Origin: Undibacterium sp. 5I1
Lineage (GTDB): Bacteria; Pseudomonadota; Gammaproteobacteria; Burkholderiales; Burkholderiaceae_D
DNA: 64,000 bases
Assembly: GCF_034314085.1 (NCBI RefSeq)
Contig: NZ_JAVIWI010000001.1
Span: 868,001-932,000 of the forward strand
Direction of reading: 5' to 3'
Part shown: positions 52,530-61,926 of the stretch, in pieces
Layout of the letters: each line of letters opens with the position of its first letter
Position numbering within the stretch: position 1 is the first letter of the stretch
Made by a program: the position numbers and the translations under genes
The notes under the pieces: generated by a model
Seen by the model: the letters and a program-made list of their open reading frames with translations, nothing else
Databases searched by the model: none
Told to the model about the DNA's origin: nothing

Positions 52530-53973
52530 GAGCTTCTTGCAAAATACCCAAACCAGTAAAGTCGAGCATGGGTGTGGCCACTGTTGCGATTGGTTTTCTT
52601 GTTTGAAGCGGTACATGTGACATGAATTTGTGCCGGATTATCGTTTTATGGCGTGTCAATCCCTATGTGACCATCACTGCCCCTATGAACGTTGGGAAAC
52701 GTTGTTTTTTTCGACTCTTTAAAAGCAAAGCTGTTACGTAAATAAACGCATCAACTGATCTGCGGTCAATACCAATAAACCAAACATCAAATGCGACATC
52801 ACTTTTTCGCTACCACGCACCCGTACTGTCGTGCCACCAAATTCGTCTTTCAGCCTGCCATTGGTACGTTCAGCTTGCGTGCGTTCTTTATAACGCTGTT
52901 GTTCATGCGGGGCGAACGGTTTCTTCTCCCCGCCGCGTGCGTTGTGATCAATTAATGGCACGTGGCCAAGACTTTTGCTGTGTGCCCTTAACTCTTCACT
53001 GCAATACGCTGCATCCATCAAATCGTACAAATTCGTTACTCGTGCGGCCGTCATCGTTGCTAACGGCACCGCCGTTTGACTATCGTGCACCGAGGCGCTG
53101 GTCAATAGCGCACTGATGGCAACGCCGCAGTCAGCGGTGTCGATATGCAGCTTGTAGCCGTTCCAACTCACTTTATAACCTTGCGCATTGCATTTAGTGC
53201 CGCGGTCACACTCTTTGGGTAAAGCATTGACGATGCTCGGTAAAGTTTGCGTCAACTGCCAGCCTATCTTGGTCACTTTCTCTTCCTTTGGCGGCCTTAT
53301 CTCGCCTTTCTTTGGCCGTCCACGGCGCTGCTTTTGGGCCTTTTCTACGGAAACAACTTTCATGTGTTTCTTCGGCTTCTCGCGCGCCGCAATCGCCGTG
53401 CCGTCACGGCTGATGTGTCCAATGAGGCTGTCGCCTAAATAACTCTTGATCAGCGCTTCGTGCACTTTCTCCGCTAATTTGGCTTGGGCAAATTCGCCAA
53501 AGGCGCGCGAAAAAGTGGCTTCATTCGGAACTTCTTTCCACATCTCAAAGCCGCACAGCCGTTTTAAACTGCGATCCATCGTCAATCGTTCTATTAAGGC
53601 CGCTGTTGTATTGAGCCCCAACACAGCTTTGGCGATGAAGGCGCTGGCCAATGCACCACGGTCATGCGGTTTGCGTCCTATCCCTTGCCATTGGTCCGAC
53701 ACAAATTCTTCGATGCGCACCCAGTCTAGTACATGAATCAATTTTTCCAGCTTCGGCGTCAGTGACCCGCATTGCTGTTTTATCTCCGGTAGCAAATCGT
53801 GTTGCAGTAAATTCCAGCGTTGCATTATCAGCAGGCGTTGTGTAGGATTCATAGCGGAGCGCAGATGGTTGTTTAGTCACTTTCATCTTGCCAGAAATGG
53901 CCGCTCCTTTCTCATCTATTTTGCGCTTCTCGCAATAAAATTACTCTCCGGTGTTTCGTTTTGCAAGAACCTC
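52530..53973 (-). mobile_element. Insertion sequence copy 3 (1444 bp)
   Basis: Third complete copy, same length and ends as the other two. It is flanked by AACA on both sides, so it is another independent insertion. It lies 36 bp downstream of the Ser-rich gene stop and its transposase reads toward the P-type ATPase. Confidence 0.95.
52734..53852 (-). CDS. IS transposase (IS5/IS1182-like, DDE), copy 3
   Basis: A 372-residue transposase, identical in translation to copies 1 and 2, with full DDE and Y-R-E-K motifs and no disruption. Confidence 0.95.
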   Translation of the reverse strand: MNPTQRLLIMQRWNLLQHDLLPEIKQQCGSLTPKLEKLIHVLDWVRIEEFVSDQWQGIGRKPHDRGALASAFIAKAVLGLNTTAALIERLTMDRSLKRLCGFEMWKEVPNEATFSRAFGEFAQAKLAEKVHEALIKSYLGDSLIGHISRDGTAIAAREKPKKHMKVVSVEKAQKQRRGRPKKGEIRPPKEEKVTKIGWQLTQTLPSIVNALPKECDRGTKCNAQGYKVSWNGYKLHIDTADCGVAISALLTSASVHDSQTAVPLATMTAARVTNLYDLMDAAYCSEELRAHSKSLGHVPLIDHNARGGEKKPFAPHEQQRYKERTQAERTNGRLKDEFGGTTVRVRGSEKVMSHLMFGLLVLTADQLMRLFT

Positions 53974-54009
53974 AACAGTTCCTAATTTTAAATTAGAAGT
54001 ACCAGCGAT

Positions 54010-54741
54010 TTAAACTTTTGTGCTAACTACATTGCCGGTTGGTGTCGCACCTTGCAGATTTTTTTCTATATTGGTTAGAAAACTGCTCAGAGTTGCGCTG
54101 CTACCTGATTGACCATCTGCCGCCAGTAAATTTGTGAAGCTTTGTTTAAGTGCGTCGATAGCAGAATTAGATGATCCTGATGTGCTTGTTCCTGCGCTGG
54201 TAGAGTCCGAGGTGTCAGTGCTTGAGGAGGATAGTTGTTGTATCAGATTTTGTATGCCGCCTTCAAGCTTGCTGATCCCGCCACCGCCATGGTGGTGATG
54301 TCCACCGCCACCAGAACCAGATACTGCGCTGCTTGGATCTGTACCTGAGTCCGAGCTTGAGGACGATGTGCTTGAGCTTCCTGAGCTGGATTGTGATTGA
54401 AGCGCCGCAAATAAACTTTGCGCAAATGCAGCTAATGCCTGCTGTGGATCTTGTGCCGATGTTGCGTCCGAGGTGCTAGAAGTACTAGAGGTACCAGAAG
54501 TTGGCGAGGTGGCTGATGTACCAGATGTGCTTGTGCTATCCGTAGTAGAGGTGCCGCTGATGCCAAGCTGCGCTAGCGCTTGAGTCAGGGCGGATGCAAA
54601 TTTGCCACCGCCACCACCGCGAACTCGTCCACCGTCTCCGTCACGATCGACGGTCGGCGTTGCGGAGTTGATTGCTGAGACATTGGATGTTTGTAAAGCT
54701 GAAAGAGGCGATATGTTTCCACCAATTGACGATATAGACAT
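54010..54741 (-). CDS. Ser/Thr/Gly-rich low-complexity protein
   Basis: A 243-residue protein I cannot assign. The N-terminus (MSISSIGGNISPLSAL) has no clear signal peptide. A short acidic DRDGDGG near 33-39 could bind calcium (EF-hand-loop-like) and is followed by RVRGGGGGKF. Two Ser/Thr-rich linkers flank helical stretches (QDPQQALAAFAQSLFAALQSQ near 97-117), then a Gly-Gly-Gly-Gly-His-His-His-His-Gly run near 145-155. Helical blocks (KLEGGIQNLIQQLS and SAIDALKQSFTNLLAADG) close the chain. The alternating pattern suggests an extended, possibly exported, metal-binding protein. AAAGGAAAA precedes the ATG. It is monocistronic, with an insertion sequence immediately downstream. Confidence 0.7.
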   Translation of the reverse strand: MSISSIGGNISPLSALQTSNVSAINSATPTVDRDGDGGRVRGGGGGKFASALTQALAQLGISGTSTTDSTSTSGTSATSPTSGTSSTSSTSDATSAQDPQQALAAFAQSLFAALQSQSSSGSSSTSSSSSDSGTDPSSAVSGSGGGGHHHHGGGGISKLEGGIQNLIQQLSSSSTDTSDSTSAGTSTSGSSNSAIDALKQSFTNLLAADGQSGSSATLSSFLTNIEKNLQGATPTGNVVSTKV

Positions 54742-55141
54742 GATCTTTTCCTTTATTCAATAATTTATACGTGAGTGAATACATCACTAAGCACACCATT
54801 TAATACAGCACCAAGAAGACCCTGGGGCATCTTGTCTATATATCGATTTTTACGGTGGTTTAAATCGAAGAATAAGGGGGATTTTCCAATTGATTTGTAT
54901 CTCTAAGTAGGTATTTAGTTACGTTTTCAAGTAAGTGTAACAATGTACTGTTTTAAGATAAATTCCGTTTGGATTTGATTTTTTATTGAAACATCTGTGA
55001 AGTTTTTCAAACACTTCGTGTTGGAAATTCGCTTTGTAGCATAACGATCTTCGTCACCACTTGGAGCAGATTTTCAAAAAATTCTTCAGGAGCATTTAGT
55101 GATGTCGGACTAAACGCTGACAATCGGGAGTTCAAGTTCAA
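54742..55141. other. Intergenic region upstream of Ser-rich gene
   Basis: 400 bp, AT-rich, between two minus-strand genes. It has no ORF, no copy of the 16-bp palindrome and no hairpin repeat. It must hold the Ser-rich gene promoter; no box could be identified confidently. Confidence 0.45.
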
Positions 55142-55690
55142 TTAATTTGAATCGCTTCCAAAAATCTTATCCCAGAAAGCGTTTGTTACACCAAAGTGGC
55201 TGATTTTTTTTGATGGATGATGATGCACTGCATGCCAACGTTTACGTCGAAGTAACCAAGCATAATTCGCTCGCCAATGGTGTGTTGCATGATGTGTGAT
55301 TGTGTATAAAAGATAGCCAGTCAGCAGACCTAAGGTAAGAGACGATGCTCGCCATAAATCAGCTATCACTAAAGTCGGTAAAAAAACCAATCCAAATATG
55401 AGCATTGCACTCAAGATCGTCGGTGTACAAATTAAGGCTGTCGGACGTTGATGGTGTTCTTGATGCCATGTACTAAAAGGGCGCACACCATGCAGAACAA
55501 AACGATGCAATACGTATTCGATCAAAGTCCAGCTTAGTAAACCAGTAAGTACAAAGGTGATTGTTTTTAAAAATTGTTCTGATGGACTTAATGTAATCAG
55601 AAAAGTCGCCATCAAGATGGATGTAATGCTGTAGAAAATAAAATCAACGCGGTACGCCAGCTTGCTTTGTTCCAGGCTAAAAATTTGCAT
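55142..55690 (-). CDS. Fatty acid hydroxylase/sterol desaturase superfamily protein
   Basis: A 182-residue membrane di-iron enzyme candidate. The His-box series is complete: HRFVLH (about 62-67), HQEHH (75-80), HHATHH (132-137) and HAVHHH (153-158). Four hydrophobic segments lie between and before the boxes. Members hydroxylate or desaturate lipids with O2. The real substrate is unknown; a membrane fatty acid or hopanoid-like lipid is possible. It is divergent from ackA-xfp, with a perfect 16-bp palindrome 60 bp upstream of its start codon. Confidence 0.85.
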   Translation of the reverse strand: MQIFSLEQSKLAYRVDFIFYSITSILMATFLITLSPSEQFLKTITFVLTGLLSWTLIEYVLHRFVLHGVRPFSTWHQEHHQRPTALICTPTILSAMLIFGLVFLPTLVIADLWRASSLTLGLLTGYLLYTITHHATHHWRANYAWLLRRKRWHAVHHHPSKKISHFGVTNAFWDKIFGSDSN

Positions 55691-55749
55691 GTTGATCCTA
55701 ATTATTGACTAAATAGTTGTCAATAATGATCGCGATTATACGACGGGTC

Positions 55750-55765
55750 TGTACGTTGTCGAACA
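55750..55765. promoter_or_regulatory. 16-bp palindrome between hydroxylase gene and ackA
   Basis: TGTACGTTGTCGAACA fits TGTNCG-N4-CGNACA at all ten fixed positions. It lies 60 bp upstream of the hydroxylase gene (-) and 140 bp upstream of ackA (+), in a 214-bp shared promoter region. Confidence 0.65.
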
Positions 55766-55904
55766 TACAATAAATAAGATCAGGTATAGGCTTAGCTTGA
55801 ATTGTTATTTTGTATCCAGCTAGGTCAAGAGCGTTTTTTTCAGCATATTTTAGCTAACGTCATTGCTACTCCAGGTTTTTAATTCATCGCGGAAGGTTCT
55901 TGAT

Positions 55905-57179
55905 ATGAATCCACCTAAGTCATGCGTGTTAACGATTAACGGTGGTTCTTCTAGCATCAAGTTTGCATTATTTGAATCTGGACCGGATTTATACCGAGTT
56001 TTCTATGGACAGTTAGAAGGCATAGGGCAGGCAACTGGCCGTTTTATATCCAAAGGTCTGGCACCCGAGGATAACTTCACTCATACGGCCCATCTCCCTG
56101 ACTATACCAACGCAATTAGCTTACTCATGGCGTGGCTGCAAAAACGGATTGATCCCGCAAGTTTGACCGCAGTAGGACATCGCATTGTGCATGGTGGACC
56201 GGAGTATTGGGAGCCACAAATCATCACACTAGCGATGATTAAAACCTTGTTGCATATGAGTCCGTTTGATACTGAGCATTTGCCAGAAGAGATTTTATTG
56301 GCAGAAGCCTTCCATCGTCGCTTCCCTCAATTACCCCAGATCGCTTGCTTTGATATGGCGTTCCATCACGATATGCCGCGTATGGCACATCTGTTGCCGA
56401 TACCCCGTCGTTATCAGGACAAAGGGGTACAGCGTTATGGATTTCATGGATTATCTTGTGCTTTTTTAATGGAGGAATTAGTACGACTTACTAACCACGC
56501 CACAGCACAAGGCCGGATAGTGCTCGCGCATCTTGGTAATGGTGCCAGCATGACTGCGGTACACGGCGGCAAAAGTATCGATACCAGCATGGGATTTACA
56601 CCAAGTTCTGGTTTGCCGATGGGCACACGTTCCGGTGATCTTGACCCGGCATTAGTGTGGTACCTGGTGCGCACAGAAAAAATGGCGATCAAAGATTTTT
56701 ATCATATGGTGACGCACGAATCAGGTCTGCTGGGTGTATCAGAAATCAGTTCCGATATGCAGGTTTTGATTTCTAAAGAACTAGATGATGTTCGTGCCGC
56801 TGAGGCTATTGGTTTGTTTTGCTACCAGGCTAAAAAAACACTCTGCGGCTTAATCGGTGTATTGGAAGGATTAGATACCTTGGTTTTTTCAGGAGGTATT
56901 GGTGAAAATTCAGCAGAAATCCGCGCCAGAATTTGCAGCGGATTAGGCTTTTTAGGAATTGAAATTGATCCCGTAAAAAATACCGCCAACAACGAAGTTA
57001 TCTCTTCTGAGCATAGCGCAATCACGGTGCGTGTGATTAAAACAGATGAAGAATTAATGATCGCCAAAACTGTTTTTCGAATGTTAGGTAAGCATCAGAA
57101 TACTGCTGAAACTCCACATAGCATTTCCACCGACGCCCCTCCAGTTACTTTTACTAAAGATAACAATGACACCAATTGA
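55905..57179 (+). CDS. ackA: Acetate kinase
   Basis: Converts acetyl phosphate plus ADP to acetate plus ATP. The 424-residue protein has the N-terminal [37 protein letters not shown], the nucleotide-binding AHLGNGASM and [19 protein letters not shown], and [10 protein letters not shown] near the C-terminus. The polar tail after about residue 400 is extra. GGAAGG precedes ATG 55905; the frame back to 55863 adds nonconserved residues. The next gene (phosphoketolase) starts inside its last codons, a 14-bp overlap, so the two are translationally coupled and form an acetyl-phosphate-to-ATP pathway. Confidence 0.93.
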   Translation: MNPPKSCVLTINGGSSSIKFALFESGPDLYRVFYGQLEGIGQATGRFISKGLAPEDNFTHTAHLPDYTNAISLLMAWLQKRIDPASLTAVGHRIVHGGPEYWEPQIITLAMIKTLLHMSPFDTEHLPEEILLAEAFHRRFPQLPQIACFDMAFHHDMPRMAHLLPIPRRYQDKGVQRYGFHGLSCAFLMEELVRLTNHATAQGRIVLAHLGNGASMTAVHGGKSIDTSMGFTPSSGLPMGTRSGDLDPALVWYLVRTEKMAIKDFYHMVTHESGLLGVSEISSDMQVLISKELDDVRAAEAIGLFCYQAKKTLCGLIGVLEGLDTLVFSGGIGENSAEIRARICSGLGFLGIEIDPVKNTANNEVISSEHSAITVRVIKTDEELMIAKTVFRMLGKHQNTAETPHSISTDAPPVTFTKDNNDTN

Positions 57180-59562
57180 ATCTGAACAAGTTCAAGGCGA
57201 AAAAAACCAGCCTTTAGATCCAGCACACTTAAAAAAGATGCAGGAATATTGGGCGGCTGCTAATTATCTCTCCGTCGGACAAATTTATCTCTACGATAAT
57301 CCTTTGCTCAAGTTGCCTTTAGAACTTGGACATATTAAGCCGCGATTGTTGGGGCATTGGGGTACGACGCCAGGACTGAATTTTATTTATGTGCATTTAA
57401 ATCGTGTGATTAAACAACACGATCTGAATATGATTTACGTCACCGGTCCCGGGCACGGAGGCCCGGGCTTAGTTGCGAATACCTATCTAGAGGGAACGTA
57501 TAGCGAAGTTTATCCGGTCATTACACAAGATGAAGATGGCTTAAAACGCTTGTTTAAACAATTCTCTTTTCCTGGCGGCATACCTAGCCATGTTGCGCCG
57601 CAAACACCGGGGTCGATTCATGAAGGTGGCGAGTTGGGATACTCACTCTCGCATGCGTATGGTGCTGCGTTCGATAATCCTGATTTGATTGTCACATGTG
57701 TAGTGGGCGATGGGGAAGCAGAGACTGGCCCGCTCGCTACGAGCTGGCATTCAAATAAATTTTTAAATCCGGTATGTGATGGGGCAGTGCTGCCGATCTT
57801 GCATTTAAATGGATACAAAATTGCAGGACCAACCGTGCTTGCACGCATTCCGCATGATGAGTTACAGGCTTTGTTCCATGGCTATGGCTACAAACCGTAT
57901 TTTGTCGAGGGTGACGATCCAGAAGCCATGCATCAGTTGATGGCAGCCACATTGGATACGGTGATCGCTAGCATCAAAGCAATTCAAACAGATGCACGGA
58001 CAAATGGTTTTACACAGCGCCAGCGCTGGCCAATGATTATTTTGCGCTCCCCCAAAGGTTGGACTGGCCCTAAATTTGTAGACGGCAGACAAGTAGAGGG
58101 GACTTTTCGCTCGCATCAAGTACCGATTAGCGATATGAGTCATGCTGGCCATATAGCGATTTTAGAAAGATGGATGCGGAGCTATCATCCCGAGGAGTTG
58201 TTTGATACAAGCGGAAAACTACGTGCCGATTTAGCCAAGCTTGCACCCAGCGGTAATCGGCGCATGAGTGCCAATCTACATACGAATGGTGGCATACTCT
58301 TACGCGATTTGCAGATGCCAGACTTTAGGGACTATGCGGTTGATTTACTTTATCCCGGCGCTGTTGATATTGGATCCACTACGGTGCAGGCCAAATTTAT
58401 CCGCGATATTATCAAACGTAATCCGACTAATTTTCGGGTATTTAGTCCAGACGAAACTGCCTCTAACCGTTGGTCTGCAATATTCGATGTGACTAATCGT
58501 TGTTCTACAGCCGAGATCATTGCGATTGACGATCATGTCGCCGCCGATGGCCGGGTGATGGAAATGTTAAGTGAACATCAATGTGAGGGGTGGTTGGAAG
58601 GCTATCTACTGACCGGGCGGCATGGATTTTTTTCTTGTTATGAAGCCTTTATCCACATCGTTGATTCTATGTTTAATCAACATGCAAAATGGCTTAAAAC
58701 CGCAAATCATATCCCTTGGCGAAAACCAATCGCATCACTTAATTACCTGTTGTCGTCTCACGTATGGCGGCAAGATCATAACGGCGGTAGTCACCAAGAC
58801 CCGGGGTTTATCGACCATGTAATGAATAAAAAAGCCGAAGTGATCCGAGTCTATTTGCCGCCAGACGCCAATACCTTGTTGTCCGTTACGGATCACTGTC
58901 TGCGTAGCCGTAATTATGTGAATGTGATCGTCGCGGGCAAGCAGCCAGAACCGCAATGGCTGACGATGGAGGCTGCAATTTTGCATTGCAATGCAGGGAT
59001 CGGTATTTGGGATTGGGCCAGCAACCATACCGATCAAGAGCCGGATTTGGTCATGGCTTGCGCAGGGGATGTACCAACATTAGAAACCTTGGCCGCCGTT
59101 AAATTGCTGTGGGAATTTTTTCCGGAAATAAAAATCAGAACCATCAACGTGGTGGACTTGATGAAGTTACAGCCAGACAGCGAGCATCCACATGGATTAA
59201 GTGATCAGAATTTTGATGCCTTATTCACGTCGGATAAGCCGATTGTTTTTGCTTATCACGGCTATCCGACCTTAATCCATCGTCTGACTTATCGCCGCAC
59301 TAATCATCACAATTTGCATGTACGCGGTTTCAAAGAGGAGGGCACAACCACGACGCCATTTGATATGGTGGTGTTAAATGAGATGGACAGATTCCATTTA
59401 TTTGAGCTGGCAATTATGCGGTTACCACAACTGACCTCAAAGATCGCCGAGGCCAAACAGTTTGTGCGTGACAAACTGACCAAGCATAAGCAATACATAG
59501 ATGTGCATGGTGAGGACTTACCCGAAATTAGAAATTGGCGTTGGATGGAAGTAAATACATAA
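57166..59562 (+). CDS. xfp: Phosphoketolase (Xfp)
   Basis: A thiamine-diphosphate enzyme cleaving xylulose-5-phosphate (and in some forms fructose-6-phosphate) with phosphate to acetyl phosphate plus a triose or tetrose phosphate. The 798-residue length is normal. Marks: [12 protein letters not shown] near 65, [13 protein letters not shown] near 95, the phosphoketolase signature [16 protein letters not shown] near 150, the ThDP/Mg motif [19 protein letters not shown] near 185, [15 protein letters not shown] near 480 and [19 protein letters not shown] near 530. It overlaps ackA by 14 bp. Together they allow ATP formation from sugar phosphates without the upper glycolytic redox steps, which suits oxygen limitation or stress. 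Confidence 0.95.
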   Translation: MTPIESEQVQGEKNQPLDPAHLKKMQEYWAAANYLSVGQIYLYDNPLLKLPLELGHIKPRLLGHWGTTPGLNFIYVHLNRVIKQHDLNMIYVTGPGHGGPGLVANTYLEGTYSEVYPVITQDEDGLKRLFKQFSFPGGIPSHVAPQTPGSIHEGGELGYSLSHAYGAAFDNPDLIVTCVVGDGEAETGPLATSWHSNKFLNPVCDGAVLPILHLNGYKIAGPTVLARIPHDELQALFHGYGYKPYFVEGDDPEAMHQLMAATLDTVIASIKAIQTDARTNGFTQRQRWPMIILRSPKGWTGPKFVDGRQVEGTFRSHQVPISDMSHAGHIAILERWMRSYHPEELFDTSGKLRADLAKLAPSGNRRMSANLHTNGGILLRDLQMPDFRDYAVDLLYPGAVDIGSTTVQAKFIRDIIKRNPTNFRVFSPDETASNRWSAIFDVTNRCSTAEIIAIDDHVAADGRVMEMLSEHQCEGWLEGYLLTGRHGFFSCYEAFIHIVDSMFNQHAKWLKTANHIPWRKPIASLNYLLSSHVWRQDHNGGSHQDPGFIDHVMNKKAEVIRVYLPPDANTLLSVTDHCLRSRNYVNVIVAGKQPEPQWLTMEAAILHCNAGIGIWDWASNHTDQEPDLVMACAGDVPTLETLAAVKLLWEFFPEIKIRTINVVDLMKLQPDSEHPHGLSDQNFDALFTSDKPIVFAYHGYPTLIHRLTYRRTNHHNLHVRGFKEEGTTTTPFDMVVLNEMDRFHLFELAIMRLPQLTSKIAEAKQFVRDKLTKHKQYIDVHGEDLPEIRNWRWMEVNT

Positions 59563-59652
59563 ACAGACTTTTTCCTTTGCTACCGCATTTGCTATCTGGC
59601 ACGGCTCGGTAGTACTAAAGACTACATTTCGACGCTAAGTATAGTTTATTTA

Positions 59653-59741
59653 AATATATACTCCCCAATAGTATATTTAAATTGTCCATAGAATCACTGG
59701 TCAATAGGTCAATTTTTTAAATAATATTGGAGAGTATATGT
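59653..59741 (-). repeat. ~85-bp hairpin repeat, copy E
   Basis: The most palindromic copy. On the + strand the outer arms are ATATACTCCCCAATAGTATA and the reverse complement of ATATACTCTCCAATATTATT, then both continue AAATTG. So roughly 29 bp at each end can pair. It contains GGACAATTTAAATATAC on the minus strand like the other copies. It lies between phosphoketolase and the Mla-like operon. Confidence 0.8.
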
Positions 59742-59825
59742 TTTTATATTTCATAAAACTTAAAGGGAATTGTCTCGGAAAAACGTCGTGACGAACATGG
59801 CGTTGCAGCATCGTCTTGTGAACTA

Positions 59826-59841
59826 CGTACGCTGCCGAACA
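59826..59841. promoter_or_regulatory. Crp/Fnr-type palindrome upstream of Mla-like operon
   Basis: CGTACGCTGCCGAACA matches TGTNCG-N4-CGNACA at nine of ten fixed positions. It lies 53 bp upstream of the permease start, close enough to act on the core promoter. Confidence 0.45.
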
Positions 59842-59893
59842 GATGAGGAGTCGGCCTTAAGGCACTGTGAGGATAATTATTTATTCCTGAGAG

Positions 59894-61027
59894 ATGTCGC
59901 GTTTTATGCCAACTACTGAGACATTCGTTGCCGCAATTACTCAGCCTGCGCCTGGCAAGCTGGTTCTTTCAGGTAGCTGGACCGCATGCGCTATTGGCGA
60001 TATCGATCAGCATTTAGCCCGCTTGCTGTCATCTGATCAGACCGTTATTCAACTCGATGGTTCGCAATTAATTAGTATTGATAGCATCGGCATTTGGGTC
60101 TTACAGCGGCGCTTACAAAGCTTCCTTGATCAAGGGGGCGTCATCCAGTTATCAGGATGGTCGCCGCAATATCAAAAAATGTGGGACATCGTCAGCCAGC
60201 AAAAACATGCTGCGCCACCAGCATCGGCAAGTTCTTCTTTTGTTGAAAATATTGGAAAAAAAGTCGAGAACGTGCGGCAGGACAGTCTGGCATTGCTCAG
60301 CTTTGTCGGCGAAATCGCCATGACCTTTGCACGATTATTGCCGCACCCTCAACGCTGGCGCTGGCGACCAGTGCTACACAATATTCAGCTTGCCGGATTT
60401 GAGGCATTGCCGATTGTTGGCATTACCTCTTTTTTATTGGGCATCGTGGTCGCTTATCAAGGCGCGGACCAACTCAAACATTATGGTGCCAATATCTTTG
60501 TGGTCGAACTGGTCGGCTACTCCATGCTGCGTGAATTTGCGCCTTTGATCACGGCCATCATTATTGCCGGACGCTCCGGCTCTTCTTATGCTGCGCAAAT
60601 CGGCACCATGGTGGTGACAGAAGAGGTCGATGCTATGCGTACCATCGGCATCGTACCGATTGATTTGCTGGTCATACCCAAAGTGATTGCTTTATTGATC
60701 GCCTTACCTTTGCTCACCATTTTTGCTGATGTGATTGGGGTCTTGGGCGGGATGGTGATGGCAAGCTTGCAGCTGGGTGTCGGTTTTCATGAATTTGCAG
60801 AACGATTTGGCACAGAAATCCCGTTAAAGACTTTGTTAATTGGTGTTGGTAAAGCTGCTATGTTTTCAATTGCGATTGCAGTGATTGGCTGTTTTCAGGG
60901 CTTCCGCACAGAAGGCAATGCCGATAGTGTTGGCCGCCAGACGACACGTAGTGTGGTGCAGGCGATTTTTGTGGTGATTGTGTTGGATGCGCTGTTTTCC
61001 GTCATTTTTAATTTATTGGATTTGTGA
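59894..61027 (+). CDS. STAS-MlaE fusion ABC permease
   Basis: A 377-residue protein. The N-terminal STAS-like domain (about 15-105: GSWTACAIGDIDQ, IQLDGSQLISIDSIGIWVLQRRLQ) corresponds to the separate MlaB subunit. The MlaE-type permease domain (about 125-375) has IVAYQGADQLKHYGAN, REFAPLITAIIIAGRSGSSYAAQIGTM, and EVDAMRTIGI with multiple TMs. It should move phospholipid or another hydrophobic lipid across the periplasm with the ATPase and MCE genes downstream. The gene order permease-ATPase-MCE-lipoprotein matches the Mla/Mkl type. Start may be ATG 59894 or 59906. The next gene's ATG overlaps its stop by one base. Confidence 0.9.
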   Translation: MSRFMPTTETFVAAITQPAPGKLVLSGSWTACAIGDIDQHLARLLSSDQTVIQLDGSQLISIDSIGIWVLQRRLQSFLDQGGVIQLSGWSPQYQKMWDIVSQQKHAAPPASASSSFVENIGKKVENVRQDSLALLSFVGEIAMTFARLLPHPQRWRWRPVLHNIQLAGFEALPIVGITSFLLGIVVAYQGADQLKHYGANIFVVELVGYSMLREFAPLITAIIIAGRSGSSYAAQIGTMVVTEEVDAMRTIGIVPIDLLVIPKVIALLIALPLLTIFADVIGVLGGMVMASLQLGVGFHEFAERFGTEIPLKTLLIGVGKAAMFSIAIAVIGCFQGFRTEGNADSVGRQTTRSVVQAIFVVIVLDALFSVIFNLLDL

Positions 61028-61917
61028 TGGAATCGGAAAATATTTCAACAGATCTTAGCGATAATAAAGCGGACTTCAAGCCCGATACCAAGCCCGACAA
61101 CATTATCGAGATGCGGAAGGTATCCACCCGCTTTGGCAGCAAGATAGTACATACTGATCTTGATTTGGATATCCGGCGCGGTGAGATTTTTGCGATTGTC
61201 GGCGGTAGCGGATCGGGCAAATCAACTTTGCTGCGCGAAATGATTTTGCTGCATAAGCCTGACTCTGGATCAATCAACATTTTTGGAACCGACCTTGCCA
61301 CAGCATCGGATGAAGAGGCCAATCTATTGCGTCAGCGTTGGGGCGTTATGTTCCAAAAAGGCGGCTTGTTTAGTACGCTCAAAGTAATAGAAAATATTGG
61401 ACTGCCTTTACGCGAACACACCGCATTAGACGATCAAATCATTGATGAGATCGCCGCTTGGAAATTGTCTCTCAGCGGACTAGAACCAGAGTCAGGCTCG
61501 CGTTATCCCTCTGAATTAAGCGGCGGTATGCTGAAGCGTGCAGCACTTGCACGTGCTCTGGCACTTGATCCCGAATTGCTCTTCCTCGATGAGCCCACCG
61601 CCGGGCTAGACCCAGCTGGTGCGGCGGGTATTGATAGCTTAGTTCGGGACTTACACGCTTTGTATAACTTAACCATTGTGATGATCACGCATGATCTGGA
61701 TTTATTGTGGCAAGTGACTGATCGGGTAGCTGTATTGGGTGAGGGCAGAGTGCTTGCTGTGGGCTCTATGAGTGAATTATCCACAATGGATCATCCGATT
61801 ATTCGCCAATACTTTGATGGTGCACGTGGACGTGCGGCACAGCAACAGGATGGCCAAGAGCAAAAAAAACAGCAGCAAGTATCGAAAACAACGCAAACCG
61901 TAATTGAAAAAAAGTAA
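61027..61917 (+). CDS. MlaF-type ABC transporter ATPase
   Basis: A 296-residue ATPase of the lipid-transport ABC operon. An acidic N-terminal leader (about 1-30) precedes the ABC domain, with Walker A GGSGSGKSTLL near 59-69, Q-loop MFQKGGLFS, signature LSGGMLKRAALARAL, Walker B LLFLDEPTAGLDP and H-loop MITHD. A Gln/Lys-rich tail ends the protein. The TGATG junction with the permease implies translational coupling. A GTG at 61024 is in frame, but ATG 61027 is preferred. Confidence 0.93.
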   Translation: MESENISTDLSDNKADFKPDTKPDNIIEMRKVSTRFGSKIVHTDLDLDIRRGEIFAIVGGSGSGKSTLLREMILLHKPDSGSINIFGTDLATASDEEANLLRQRWGVMFQKGGLFSTLKVIENIGLPLREHTALDDQIIDEIAAWKLSLSGLEPESGSRYPSELSGGMLKRAALARALALDPELLFLDEPTAGLDPAGAAGIDSLVRDLHALYNLTIVMITHDLDLLWQVTDRVAVLGEGRVLAVGSMSELSTMDHPIIRQYFDGARGRAAQQQDGQEQKKQQQVSKTTQTVIEKK

Positions 61918-61926
61918 AAAGGAAAC

